In this document: piece after piece, positions 44,836 through 56,729 of the stretch
Numbering within the stretch: the stretch's first letter is position 1
How the letters are laid out: each line of letters begins with the position of its first letter
The notes under the pieces: model-generated
The model's input: the letters and a program-made list of their open reading frames with translations, nothing else
Databases searched by the model: none
Told to the model about the DNA's origin: nothing
DNA from: Ilyonectria destructans
Taxonomy: Eukaryota > Ascomycota > Sordariomycetes > Hypocreales > Nectriaceae
Assembly (NCBI GenBank): GCA_020740775.1
Contig: JAHEWK010000010.1
Coordinates: forward strand, 620,001 to 684,000
DNA length: 64,000 bases
Direction: 5' to 3'
Position numbers and translations under genes: made by a program

Positions 44836-47156
44836 TTTTCTAAAAGTCTTTGTCCTTCGCATTTGGGGTAAATTAACAAAGCCAACCAGTGATAGTCTGC
44901 TTTGCCGATATAAAGATCTTCATATTGCACCACTTAATAATAGTGTAGTCCCAATAATAATCCTAAGTATTTCATAGGCTGTGGGCAAAGTCGAACCGAA
45001 CCTTCTTGGTTGCGAAGCCAATCGCACCTATAAGACAAAGGATAATGTGTCACGAGGGATCATTGCTCTGACCTTCGCTTCAACCTTGGAAAATATTCTA
45101 GCTCGCTTCCAGTATCGAATAATTTGAACAGGTGAACATCGAGCTGTGTGATGTGCATTAGACCTACGAGTTTGCGGATCGCTTCAACTGGAGAAAAGTG
45201 AAGTGAGACTATGCCCTGGAGGTCTTTGGCCTCGACTTCTCGACGAGCATGGTGGGGACCTAGCGCATTGTGATGAGATGATGTGTTCATGATCTAGATG
45301 GTCTTGGCGCAATTATCCTGTGATGTTGGCCAGAAGGAAAGGTTCATAGACATACAACGGGTCACTTGACAGCCATGTTCTAAATATGTCGGAGAATTCA
45401 TTGGGCTACCTTTACTCGCCGCAAGTCCGGGGCCATCAAAGGCTGACCCTTCAAATATGAGCAAGCCCCGGGACTTTTTAAGCTGGCAAAGATATCAAAC
45501 TAATGGGGATAGGTCATATTGAGGTTCAAGCTACCCAGTGCAGCAGGTTTGTTGCTTTGCGGAATGCCGTATCTCTAAGTGATATCTCTTTGCCCAACAC
45601 AATAGTATCAGCAAGCGTCCCTAGTCTCCTAGATAGCTCAGGATCAAGCAGAATCACAAGGTGGCCTAGAATCCTCACCATTAAGGGCAAGGTGCATTAC
45701 TCGGCACATGTGATTGAGGGGGTGTAGGTGAGCTCGACCATACAGAAGAGAGAGTCGTGACTATTGGGTGCACCTCTCCTGTTCATGAACGGCATTGCCG
45801 TGGGCATGGGAAGGAGGATTGTGCCGCAGGGTGACAGGCTGCGGAGGTAGTGGGGGGAGCGAAATAGGGCGAGATTGAGCGTCTTTCACGGTGACAAAGT
45901 TGCCGATCGCTCGGCTGCATATGAGGCCGCAGATGGTGAGCAAGGTCGCAGCGTTGTGAAAATGGATTTACTAGGGTTGTGATTCAGGTCATGTCTTCCC
46001 CTCACGACATGTCAGCTATGTGTGCGTGCAGTGAGGGTGTGGCCTGAGAGGAAGTATACACATGGTGACAACCTGATGTGAGGACGGCCATTCCCAAACA
46101 CGCCGCATTACCCGGTGGTTGGATGAGTTGTTCATCTTGTGGCGGCTGCCAAGGGCCTCAGATGCCGCAGGGTCGCATTGAAGAGGGTGTGTAAGTGCGT
46201 TCTAGGCGGCCACTGATACTACCCAGAAGGAGTGGTCGACCGCCCCAAATTGACAGGCGCATCAGGAATAACTGGCAATTCGTATATAGCATTCTTATTA
46301 GGTAGGGAGATATGTGCATATTCGACAACGCAATGCCCGGGATTGGCCATTTGGGTGGTGTCAATGGCTCCTCTTGCAGCACACCAACGAGTACCACCAG
46401 GTGGGTGTGCTTAGCCTTGCACAAAATACCACAGCAACAGAGAGAATGGGGCAACGATTGATGAGTACGTAGCTCGGTAGGCAAGCAAGGAATAGCTCTC
46501 TATACGCCTCTGCACTTTAATATGATACGGCAATGATGGTGAGTGTTTTGGTGTGGGTGGTGTTAGTGATGATTCGCGGGGGCGGCCCCAAAGGCGGGAT
46601 GGTTTGAGGAGCGCATCTCCGCGCGGGATGGGACTTGAAGGGATAGCAAAGGTCACAAGTCCCATGAGGGATCGTATGTTCAGCATCTTTTCGCCATAGG
46701 ACCGATTCGGGCTTTGGGGGGAGAGGCATTTCTTGTCTGGTCGTCGTCGTTTTGAAACGGGCTCAGCTGGCGAGTGACGCCATCCCAGGAGCGGCAAGCC
46801 ATGGGCGAATGCACGTTCCAGTGAGTCAAAAGCGAGACATGCAGGGAGTGTGGACGCCAGTCCAGGGATTCGAAGGCTACGACGAGTGATCCAGAGGTGG
46901 GAGAGAAAAAGGAGACAAGACGAGGGGACAAGAGACACGCACACGTGTACGAGGCCAATCGGGGTCTCGGTCAGGAACAGTGGTCACAGGTCATGCGGTG
47001 GTGGTGAATGAGCCAATGGGCGAGGGCCAATGACTCGATGAAGGGCATTTGGCGGCTGTTGGTTCCTTGGGGGGGCTAGGGTATTTCATGTACGTCAAGA
47101 TTATCGCGTTGTGTCATTATCCCCGATTGCTCCGTGACGGGCTTGGTCATCGTGGG

Positions 47157-47197
47157 TCGTGAGTAGCGAGTCGTGAATCGTGAGTCGTGAGTCGTGG
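47157..47197. repeat. TCGTGAG heptamer tandem
   Basis: About six imperfect copies of TCGTGAG in direct orientation within the intergenic region. Confidence 0.8.
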
Positions 47198-47774
47198 TTT
47201 ACAGCTTGAGGCTTGCGATTTGCGATAATGGCGATACAAACCCGAGACATTGCGGGGTTGCGTGGCTGGACTGTGCTCTGATAGAGACAGTTCCAGTAGT
47301 TACTGATAGCAAATCATTACAGGGAGGGACAAGATAGCCGATCTATGATGTGATGCTCCAGGTGCGCCATCCGATTCGGAATGGAATGCAGACCAACCCA
47401 GGCCAGCTCAGACCAGACCAGGCCCAAAATCTCCGAGGAACGCTGCGGTGCGGCGCAAGAAGATAAGAGGGCACATGGCGCAAGCTGGCATAGGTAGCTT
47501 ATCAGCCTGTCCCTATCGACCTACCTACTCTGTACATGGTATAAGACGTCGTCTCCCGAGGACGGGTTGCATCGATCTAAGGGCGCGCACTGGAGCAGGT
47601 CGGTAGGATTGGCCGAGTCCCAGGGCAATCAATCAGGCCAACCCACGTATCCGTCGCTGCCTCACCTGGGCTTGCTTGAGGATGCGCCTCTTTGTGTTTT
47701 GGGTGCCTACGTCGCAATTAAGGCAGATAACCATTTGCGGGGAAAGAAAGGAAGAGGGGGGCGAGTTTCACGGC

Positions 47775-47810
47775 AGAGCCAGAGCCAGAGCCAGAGCCGT
47801 AGCCGTAGCG
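47775..47810. repeat. AGAGCC / GTAGCC hexamer tandem
   Basis: Four perfect AGAGCC units followed by two GTAGCC-type units, 36 bp in all, intergenic. Confidence 0.85.
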
Positions 47811-48099
47811 GGATGACGCTGGTTGTGAGAATGATGACGGGACCCTTGTTCCAGCCTCTCTCGTCGTGGCAACTTTGTGCACTTGCGGCAGTGCGTCCTA
47901 GGTATCACATCAGATGCGGAGACTTTACATAAACATCAGTGGCGCCATCTGTGGAATAGACAGACGTGCTTTTGAGTCTGGTTGCCTTGCCATTTGTTTT
48001 CCCATTGCCATCGGTTTAGCCTGGCGTACTACCGTACTATCTGCCTAGTTGGCTTGACTAGGGTCTAGGCGCCTACTCGTCCGCTCGACTGTGACTCCT

Positions 48100-48130
48100 G
48101 TGAGTGAGTAAGTGAGTGAGTGAGTGAATG
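48100..48130. repeat. GTGA tetramer tandem
   Basis: About seven GTGA/GAGT units with one A-for-G break, intergenic. Confidence 0.8.
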
Positions 48131-49661
48131 CCTCGTGAGTCTCACACATAACCGTGGGCTTTCTGTCTCGCTCGCTGCTCTCCTTTCACCACCCCTGCCC
48201 TTGCCGTTCGGCCCCCTGTCTCGATGCCTATCATGGCTGGATCCCCGGTCCGTCTGTTCATACCTACATAGTTTACACCCGCAGAGTCCTACCCTGGTGG
48301 CTCTTGTCCTGCATCTGAGTGGCCCTTTTGGGGAACCCGCTTGGTCCGTTTGGGCGGCGTGGCCTGGAGCGGCGATCGGCTGTGGGCCGCGACCTGTGGG
48401 TGGAGCGAGGGAACAAAGGCGCGGCGACGGGGCATCCGGGTTGATAACGTCGGTTGCTTTTGCGGCTTGCGATTCTCTGATGCTGTTATTGTTGTTGTTG
48501 ACGCCTTTTGGGTTAACCTAGGCAAGGTAGGCAGATACAGATACAGATACGGCTGATGTAGATCATCCATCCGCCTGCGGTTGCTCCGGTGCGCATCCGC
48601 ATCATGGGCCCCATCCGTGGTCATTCTGGCGTGCTTCGTAGCGAGCGAGGCCCAGTCTGCTGACGCCATTATTGTCGGCCATCTAGCCTTTCATTCCCTC
48701 AGAGGGCACAGCGATTTCACCATGGCAAAGCTTGATGGTTCATGCAACCGAGGAGCCATTCGTCAGGGACAGGGAGACTCGCTCGGACGCAGACGCAAAC
48801 GCACATCCCTTTCTCTTGCCATTTTTGCTCTTAGCCGCGGCAAGAATCGCGACAGAAGCCGACTCAGGACTGTAAGTGAACCACCCACAGAACCACACGC
48901 ACGATAAGCAACTGGCCCCCATCGACCATCGACGAACCCCATCATCCCCGGCCCGGTTCTGGGGGTTGGGGGAGACTAGTCGGCCGGCCAAGGTCTTATC
49001 GGAAGGGCGATGCTTGGCTCGTGGCAGGCAAAGCGCAAACGAAACACTTCCCGCCGTCGTCTTGAAAGTGGCGGCGGGGGTACGGATTATAGTGAGAGAG
49101 AAATGTGCAGTCTAGGGCGGGCTAGAACCAGCCAGCAACAATTTCTTTTGGGCGCTGCCTTGCGAATAATTACATTGCGTTGTCTGGCCTAGCTCAAGGA
49201 AAGGCCAGGTTGACTCTCTCTCTCTCTTCTCTCTCTGTGAGAGGCATGGGATGGGCTCACTGGTTATGGCACAGACTGCGTACTACTTACGCCATTGGAC
49301 CCTTCCACTTCCAGGTTGAAGGGTGTGGTGGGGCGGGGGAACTACTGACTAGCGCGGCTGCATTCACTAGGCCTTGTCTCGACGGGACAAATGGCCGCCA
49401 GCCTGATCAGAATGATGGCAGACTTGCTATGCGCCCTCTGTTGCTGTGACTGTGACGGACAGTGAGTGACTCTTCGGGATGTGGTGGTGACTGCTGGCCG
49501 GGCGCGCTTTGATCATTGGGCTGTTTTGTAGGCTTGTCGCTAGGACGCAGGCAGCCGAAATAGCGTCCCCCCCCCCGGATCGATGCCCTGGAAGCCCTGA
49601 TGCTCTCGAGGCCCCCAAGCACGCGTACTAGATGTCCCCAAGTACGGCCACGGGTCGACGA

Positions 49662-50148
49662 GGTACCTCCTCACCTAACCGTCACTCACGGCGCTGCTTC
49701 TGCGGCAGCGGCTGACTGTTGGCTACTGGCTGCTGGCACTCGGGCTCCTCACTCCTCGCTGCTCCAAAAACGCATCACGAGGTCATCCGTCCATTCAATC
49801 ATCAATACCCATCCATGGGTCACCAGCTCCCGTGGGTCGTGGGGGGGGACCCAAGCGAGATCCCCTGCGTCTAGTGGTACCTCACGTTTCAGTGCTGATG
49901 CCACGTCGCGCCCAAGTACCGCCGTGGGTACCTCCACCCTGGAGCCCTGGAGACACCGCTCCCACCCCCTGTCGCTGGCCGCCCAATGCGCCTGGAGCAG
50001 GTCCCGCCCTTGCTCCAATCGCCCGCCATTACGGTAGTTGGGGCTTAGGAGGAGGACCTGGAGGCCCTAGGAGGACCCTACAAAGGTGTCTCGGGCGATA
50101 CCTTGCGGCCCAGGTACCTCCGCGCTGTAAACGCAGCAGGCCGGTACC
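49662..50148. promoter_or_regulatory. Cluster of five GGTACCT sites upstream of atg1
   Basis: GGTACCT occurs at 49662, 49876, 49927, 50113 and 50143, three of them as GGTACCTCC. The GGTACC core is palindromic and would be expected about once per 4 kb. The cluster ends just before the ATG-free pyrimidine-rich leader of atg1. A regulatory role is inferred from position and density only. Confidence 0.5.
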
Positions 50149-50189
50149 TGCCAACTCCTGCGCTAGCTTGTCACCATCCATCCCGGATG

Positions 50190-51393
50190 GAACAACCATC
50201 ACGCTGCACGGTCGACGCTCCACGCTCCACGCACCCACCTCTTCTTCTAGAAACCCGGCAGCTTTGCCTTTACCTACCTGCATCGCCTTGACCTTTCTCC
50301 TTCGCATTCGTCTCCCGACGTCTCGCTCGCTCTCTCACTTCCCTCACCTCACTTCCCTCATTCACTCCCCCCATCCCATTCATCATCGAACACGTCTTTC
50401 GCCAGTTCTCATCCCCTTTACTCTTCTTCTTCGTCTTCTTCTTATTCTCCTTCTTCCCCACCTTTCGTCCCTCTTTAGAGAACGCCCCGTCCACTACCGC
50501 TCCCGCTCAATCGTGACGCAACTTAACTCGCAGAGCCACCAGCACCAGCAAGCAACCAGCAGGACACACACACTCCCCACCACAAGCACTGCCTGACAAC
50601 GTCCATCCCTCCCCCTAACACACGAACACGACGCCACCAGGCCCATCTTCAGACTCGCTCCCGTTTACCGCCTCGGTCTCCTTTATCTCATCTGCATCTC
50701 TTGACTCGTCGTCGACGTTGATCCCTCCCTCCACCCGGTCCGGGCGTTAAACCGTCATCGACAGGCCCTCTCCGATTGCGCTCCCGACTCAACTCAACGG
50801 CCGCTCTAGTCAACGCCTCCGCCGATATTGTGTTAGTCACCCGATCTCTAGCCGGCCTTCGCGCTTCCCTTCCCGTCCCCCCCGATTGCTGTCACACGCA
50901 TTGCCCCATCTCGTCCAACATTCGTCCAACCTTAACCTTTGCCTTTGCCTTCGCCCTCGCCCTCGCCCTCGTTTTGCCTTCGTCCTCGCCGACTGCCATT
51001 CACTGACCCTTGTGCCTCGACTTTACAGACGCGCACCAGCCCGTCCATCTCTCGAATACCCGCCTTTTGTGTTCGCCTGCTTCACTCCTCCATCCGTCTT
51101 GGCCATCCATCTGCCTCGGTGCTCCCCGAACTCACCGACTGCTTGTCCGCCAACGGTCGACAACTTCCCACCACCGCCTTCTCCCGCTGCCTCGACCTGT
51201 ACCTTGTCCTCCCACTCCTCTCCTCCTTCTCGCCCCCTCGTCCATCCTTGTCCTCGACACACGCGACCACCTCTTGATCTCATCGATTACATGACGACCC
51301 CATCTGCAGCCGACGTCTTCCGAAGTGTATAGGCCTTAGGGCTACGATCCACTCCGACTGTCTTCCTGCCCTCGACAACCCCATCAGGAAGCC
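50190..51393 (+). promoter_or_regulatory. Long atg1 leader with a single upstream ORF
   Basis: The plus strand has no ATG from 50190 to 51290, about 1.1 kb where some 17 would be expected, and is strongly C- and T-rich with TCTTCTTC runs. It then has exactly one ATG, at 51291, before the atg1 start at 51394. This fits a long transcribed 5' leader. Confidence 0.6.
51291..51332 (+). promoter_or_regulatory. Thirteen-codon uORF in the atg1 leader
   Basis: ATG at 51291 opens MTTPSAADVFRSV and stops with TAG at 51330-51332, leaving 61 nt to the atg1 start. The ATG follows GATTAC, a middling context, so leaky scanning or reinitiation would both be possible. It is the only upstream ATG in the leader. 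Confidence 0.55.
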
Positions 51394-54300
51394 ATGGCTA
51401 GCCAACAGGAGGCTTCTGCCTCCCAGAGCTCCAGGAGGTCGGGAGGACGAACTGTGGGACAGTTCAACATTGGGTCTGAGATTGGAAAGGGCAGCTTTGC
51501 CCAGGTCTATCTGGGCTGGCATAAGGTGCGACCACCCATCCTCCGTCCTCTCTTCCACCGCGTTTGCTAGCTATCATCGCACCGAGAGTCGCGCTGCCGG
51601 CGAGACCCTGTCGCCTCTCTTGGCACATGCGTCCTCGCCAGGTTTCCCTGCCTCGGGTGCGACAGATAGAGCAAACCCTGAGAGATGCGCATATTCCACA
51701 CTACCAGTAGCTAACTCGCATTGACCAGGAGACCAAGGCTGCTGTCGCCATCAAATCCGTCGAGCTTGAGAGGCTAAATAAGAAGCTCCGAGAGAATCTC
51801 TATGGCGAGATCCAGATCCTCAAGACTCTTCGACATCCCCACATCGTCGCCCTCCATGACTGCGTCGAATCAACCACCCATATCAACCTCATCATGGAGT
51901 ACTGCGAGCTCGGCGACCTGTCCCTTTTTATCAAGAAGCGCGATAAGCTTGCCACCCACCCCGCCACCCATGACATGGCCCGCAAATATCCTAGCGCTCC
52001 GAACTCCGGCCTCCACGAGGTCGTCATTCGTCATTTCCTCAAGCAACTAACCAGTGCCCTCGAATTTTTGCGAAGAAATAACTATGTCCATCGCGATGTC
52101 AAGCCCCAAAATCTGCTGCTGCTTCCCTCTCGGGCCTTCCGGGACCAGCGGGGCCGCCCCGTCATGCAAGCCAGTCAGGATTCCCTCATCCCTATTGCTG
52201 GGCTTGAGTCTCTTCCCATGTTGAAGCTGGCCGATTTCGGGTTTGCCCGTGTATTGCCCTCAACCTCCCTGGCTGACACCCTCTGTGGATCGCCTCTCTA
52301 CATGGCCCCGGAGATCCTCCGTTACGAACGATATGACGCCAAAGCAGATCTATGGTCCGTCGGTACCGTCCTATACGAGATGAGCACCGGTAGACCTCCT
52401 TTCCGGGCAAGGAATCATGTGGAGCTGTTGAGGAAAATCGAGGCTGCCGAGGATGTTATCAAGTTTCCTAGGGAGGTTACTATCACCTCAGACCTCAAGG
52501 CGCTCATCCGGAGCCTGCTAAAGCGAAGCCCGGTCGAGCGACTAAGCTTTGAGAACTTCTTTACGCATCAGGTCGTCACTAGCGATATCCCTGGACTAGT
52601 TGAGGATGACGTCCCTAGGCCTGTTAGACAAGAACCCCGTGAACTGCGAACTATCAACCAAGGCGAGACAATGCCGTCGTCACCTCGCATCAGGCGATCC
52701 TCCGGAAACGGTTCCCCACGGGAAGGAAGCATTGCTAGATCCCCCCGAGATCTTCTCACCAGGTCACCCCAGACAGGAAGTCCCGGCGAAGGCCGATATC
52801 AGCGGCCATCTGGCGATGGTCACCGCATGGGAAACTCTCCCCGCGAAGCTGGCGAGGGCCTAGGGATTCGTCGTCCGGTTCCTCAACATACAGTGTCTCT
52901 TCCCAACCAGACCCGATACCCTGACCGAGGTGCCACGCGAGACAATGTTTCCCCCCCTAGTTCGCTTCTAAATGAAACGCGCAAGGCCCGGACTCCCAGC
53001 CGGCCTACGACTGAGGAAGAGAAGGCTGCTCAGGATGTAGCCTTGGAGCGGGAATACGTGGTCGTTGAACGACGACACGTGGAGGTGAATGCCCTTGCTG
53101 ATGAACTGGCAGCGAATGAGAAGTTTGGCGCTCAGCAAAATGCCTCTTCGCCACGATCAGGGCCCATGGCCCGCCGACACACGCAGGGAGCTTCTGGTGT
53201 GCCTACAGGTGCAATCCCCACTCCCTCGTCACGAACGGCTCTGGTAGCCCAGGGACGCCATGACCGGCGATCGTCGTATGACAAGGCCCTTTCCGCTAGT
53301 CCCGGATCGGCCTCCAGCGCCATCTCCAAAGCCATCCAAGATGCCAGTCTTCGCTTGTTTGGCTTCAAGGTCCCGCCCCTAAGAGGTACCAAGGGCCAGT
53401 CGCCGCCGCTGTACCAGCCGTTCCCAGCGTATCCAACGCCATCGACGTCAACGTCAGCCGGGCTCATCGGTGACGGCAAGAACGTTGAGAGCAATGACGA
53501 AGATGGGCGAGCTGCGCAAACGATTGAAGAGTTCGCCACTAGGAGCGATTGCGTCTACGGGTTTGCCGAAGTCAAGTACAAGCAGCTTGTTCCCATGGCC
53601 CCATCCGCTGATCATGGGCTGGGCGGCGTTGAGCCGGACCAGATGGCTCCCGAGGAGGATGGGTTGACTATGGAGGCTGTAGTCTCCCTGTCAGAAGAAG
53701 CCTTGGTCCTCTACGTGAAGTCGCTCACACTTCTTGCCAGGGCTATGGACATCGCCAGCCTCTGGTGGTCCAAGAAGAGCCGAGGAGAAGCCAGCAGCGG
53801 TGTCTCGGCAGCAGTTGCTCAGTCAGTCGTCCAACGGATCAACGCCGTAGTGCAATGGGTTCGACAGCGCTTCAATGAAGTCTTGGAGAAGTCGGAAATT
53901 GTGCGACTCAAGCTCGTTGAGGCACAGAAGCAGCTACCAGAAGACCACCCCAGCCATCCTTCTAACCACGGTACTGAATCCATTGCCTCTTCCACAGGCT
54001 CTGGGGCGAAGCAGGTCTACCTCACCCCTGGAATCAGCGCCGAGAAGCTCATGTACGATCGCGCCCTGGAGATGAGCCGTGCCGCGGCCATCGACGAAGT
54101 AACCAACGAGAACCTCACCGGCTGCGAAATCTCATACATAACGGCTATTCGAATGCTGGAGGCTGTGCTGGACAGTGACGATGAGGCTCATGTGGAAAGG
54201 AAGAGGCTTGCTTCCGGCAAGGAAGTTGACAGGGATGCCGCAAAGGAGACGAGCGGTGACCTTGACAGCGATGAGGAGGCCCATGTCCGCAAGAGTAAGC

Positions 54301-54510
54301 AAACCCCCTCGCTACCCATTCATGTTTCGACAAACGGCTAATCATTTTACAGTGATCAAGATGATCACGGGTCGACTAGGTGCCGTCCGAAAGAAGCAAC
54401 AGATGATTGCTGAGGCCAACAGCAAGGCCCAGTACGCCCAACAGCACGCAGCCCGTAGACGGAGCGGCGATGTGACTCCGCGCAGCGTTCCCTCGCATGC
54501 ATCGTCGTGA
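51394..54510 (+). CDS. atg1: Autophagy-initiating Ser/Thr kinase Atg1
   Basis: Three exons (51394-51525, 51729-54294, 54353-54510) give 951 aa, in the usual range for filamentous fungi. Atg1 with Atg13 and Atg17 starts autophagosome formation at the phagophore assembly site and is held down by TOR and PKA. The kinase domain (about residues 23-330) has the Gly loop GKGSFAQVY, Lys53 in [19 protein letters not shown] and MAPEIL, all intact. A fungal-type insertion lies in the lobe between [13 protein letters not shown] and the HRD motif. The middle (about 340-560) is Ser/Pro/Arg-rich with many SPR and SP sites, probably a disordered phospho-region. The C-terminal part (about 580-930) is helical and fits the Atg13-binding tandem MIT domain. 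All junctions keep frame. The start follows the uORF described separately. Confidence 0.95.
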
Positions 54511-55407
54511 TTTCGACGATCCAGACTATTCGCAGCACTTTGCATATCATGCGATGATCACTACAGTACCATTCTGCAAAGCCCCACGGCTTTCTTGTTT
54601 TTATTCGCTATCACATTTGGATTCTCACGGCGTCACGGGAATTTTGGCCCGCCGCTCACAGGAGCAGGCCCGCAGATTGTCGCCAACCTTAGGTAGCGGG
54701 CGTTTTTAGGACCATGGTACATCAGGGACAGACGAAACTCATCGATCGGCGTTTTTCTTTTGGTTTTATATTGTTTCTTTGGCTTTAGCCGCGGTTCTTT
54801 GGAATAGCAACTCGCTTTCCGCTCATGAGCTTGCCAGGAGTTGCCCAACATAGCTGGGCGGAAATATGGCGACGACAGCGTGATTAGATTTTCAGGAGCC
54901 AGGGGTCAAGGACAAATGGCAAAGGGCAAATGACATGGGGGCTTTGGTCGTGTAGGTTACGAAAGGACGATAGCGTTTCGATGTCACGACAGGTCGCAGA
55001 GTGGCAGAGTGTGGCTCTATGTCACAAAAGCGCGATATACTGAGGAGAAATAACTCCAGCAATTGACATGTCCAGGTTTGGAAATCTGTTCCTCGGTCCA
55101 CATGGTGATACAATGACTTTGTGACGTTGCAATTTGTGAGTCTCGTTCCAAGTTACCATGGGTGTTCCTTTGTCCGCTTGGTTTATTGGCTTTCAACCGG
55201 CTGTTTACAAATTTTCAGGTGTTGTTCGATGTTGGAGGCTAAGGAACAAGGGTACAATCTCTTTGTTCAAAGGGTTGGATCAAACTGACATCTAGGCCAC
55301 AACCTGTTCGCGAGGTAGTATCGATATTTAACACCTGTGGTTTAACGGCCACAGGCTTAGCTGTAATCTACACCTGATGCGACATTTCCATCTTGTATTC
55401 GTCAACC
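54511..55407. other. Spacer between atg1 and the zinc-cluster-like gene
   Basis: This contains the atg1 3' region and the promoter of the next plus-strand gene. No coding frame or repeat is supported. Confidence 0.6.
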
Positions 55408-56442
55408 ATGACCATCCAAGAGCAGCAGCTCGAGCAGCAGCTCGAGTATCCCAACTTCCCTCATCTTACGACGATTACTACAAATCTCCCTGCCGGCCCT
55501 TTTGACCTCCTCACAACTGTCTCAGCCCTCGCAGCTCGCCGTTACGATGCCATCGAGGCCAGCATCGGCGCAGCAAAGGCTGCCAAAGACGACGAACGCC
55601 GTGCTATAGACGAACGCGTGAGAAAGACCGCGGCCGAAAAAGTCGAAGAATTCGCTAGACGTCACTTAGTCGAGGTTCCAGCCCACAAGAACGAAGCCCG
55701 ACAACGCCTCGCGGCCCGCCTTAAACACTGCCAGTCCCTTCAGGGGCAGTCCGACACGGAACTGGAGCGCATGCTGGACAAGGAATTGAACAAGGCGAAG
55801 CAGCGAGGGTTCTGGTACGTGAAGGGCGAGACTGAGGCGGAGTGGTCTACGCGTTTCAGGTCGCTGGAGGCGTGGATGAATGAGATTGCAGGGGAGCTGT
55901 TCCGCCGACGGTTGATGGACAAGCTGCGCTATGTCGACGGCTACCCCGTGAATACCTTTGCCGTACATCCACATCCCATGCCCCCAAAGACGCCCGAGCG
56001 CTCGGGTCTTAGCAGATGCCTCCAGTGCCGCATAAAGCAGATGCAGTGCTCGCTGACCGTGTCCTCCGGCTACAGCTGGGATGCGGAGCCGGAGTGCTCG
56101 CGGTGTCGGCTCTGCGGCGATCCGTGTATCGTGAAGCCGAGCGGGCTGCCCAATGTGGAATCGTCTTGGGGCTTTGCGGACCCGGAGAGGTGGCAGCGGA
56201 AGCAGGCTGTGGGTGATGATGAGCCGGAGGGCTCAGCGGACGAGAAGCAGTTAATTAGCGAGTTGATGGCGGAGAGAGACAGAGACCGTGGTAAAATCCC
56301 TCTGCCAGCTTGGCATGAGAATGACAAGCCGGACAACGTGATGGATTGGGAGTATGAACCCACTCGGTGGTGGCATGTGTTGAACGGTCGGCCTGCCAAA
56401 TGGCATCGAACTGATTTCGAAGAGGTTGCATCAACAGAATAG
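55408..56442 (+). CDS. Orphan protein with a zinc-cluster-like cysteine motif
   Basis: A single exon of 344 aa. I do not recognise it as a named gene. Residues 1-110 are charged and helical, with a likely coiled coil (RRYDAIEASIGAAKAAKDDE, then RVRKTAAEKVEEFARRHL). Residues 110-195 continue helical. Residues 204-240 hold Cys204, 207, 214, 230, 233, 236 and 240: CLQCRIKQMQC, then a 15-residue gap, then CSRCRLCGDPC. The spacing C-x2-C-x6-C ... C-x2-C-x6-C is that of a Zn(II)2Cys6 cluster with a longer loop and one extra Cys. The C-terminus has NVMDWEYEPTRWWHVLNGR. The motif is in the middle rather than at the N-terminus, and no fungal transcription-factor middle domain follows, so DNA binding is only a possibility. 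The frame is open 15 nt further upstream from a TTG; the first ATG is 55408. Confidence 0.72.
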   Translation: MTIQEQQLEQQLEYPNFPHLTTITTNLPAGPFDLLTTVSALAARRYDAIEASIGAAKAAKDDERRAIDERVRKTAAEKVEEFARRHLVEVPAHKNEARQRLAARLKHCQSLQGQSDTELERMLDKELNKAKQRGFWYVKGETEAEWSTRFRSLEAWMNEIAGELFRRRLMDKLRYVDGYPVNTFAVHPHPMPPKTPERSGLSRCLQCRIKQMQCSLTVSSGYSWDAEPECSRCRLCGDPCIVKPSGLPNVESSWGFADPERWQRKQAVGDDEPEGSADEKQLISELMAERDRDRGKIPLPAWHENDKPDNVMDWEYEPTRWWHVLNGRPAKWHRTDFEEVASTE

Positions 56443-56729
56443 CTGGAGTCTTGATGAAACGACAGAGAGCAGTTTTCATTAACAATCATCTTTCAAAATA
56501 TGAAGTCCATCCCACATGTTGGATGAGCAACTAGCCAGTCAGAGCTCCTTATAACAAACTGGATTCCCCAAAGCTATGTCAATGTGCCAGCATCCCGTGT
56601 TGAAAATTCCCACTTTCCCCAAACGCCGTGACCATGAAATGAAAACTCCGTATGCTCACCACATAGCACCACTTAAGTTGCTTGAACTTGCCAATAACAC
56701 AATATCTCAATCAGGTTTGAGTAGCTTAG

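Larger units (their letters stand above)
44836..49661. other. Long gene-desert upstream of atg1
   Basis: Nearly 5 kb with no gene I can support. Short minus-strand frames at 45060-45290 and 45761-45943 and a small frame near 45530-45690 read somewhat like protein but lack a start, splice sites and a recognisable family. The 44880-44970 stretch is AT-rich. Several simple tandems lie between 47157 and 49240. No tRNA was recognised by eye. Confidence 0.55.

Noticed and set aside
44980..45030. Possible tRNA B-box on the minus strand (GGTTCGGTTCGACTT)
   Set aside because: No matching A-box or acceptor stem could be folded around it.
45060..45290. Minus-strand frame with protein-like reading, next to plus-strand protein-like text at 44980-45115
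   Set aside because: Both strands read equally well, there is no splice-supported model and no family is recognised, so I could not list it as a gene.
46411..46944. Minus-strand frame of 177 codons
   Set aside because: It starts at GTG, has no ATG until past its middle, and the composition is not protein-like.
47157..48130. Tandem repeats considered as a CRISPR-like array
   Set aside because: Units are 4-7 bp with no unique spacers; these are simple eukaryotic microsatellites and minisatellites.
50886..51332. Plus-strand frame of 148 codons before atg1
   Set aside because: Pyrimidine-rich leader translated by chance; its only ATG is that of the short uORF at its end.
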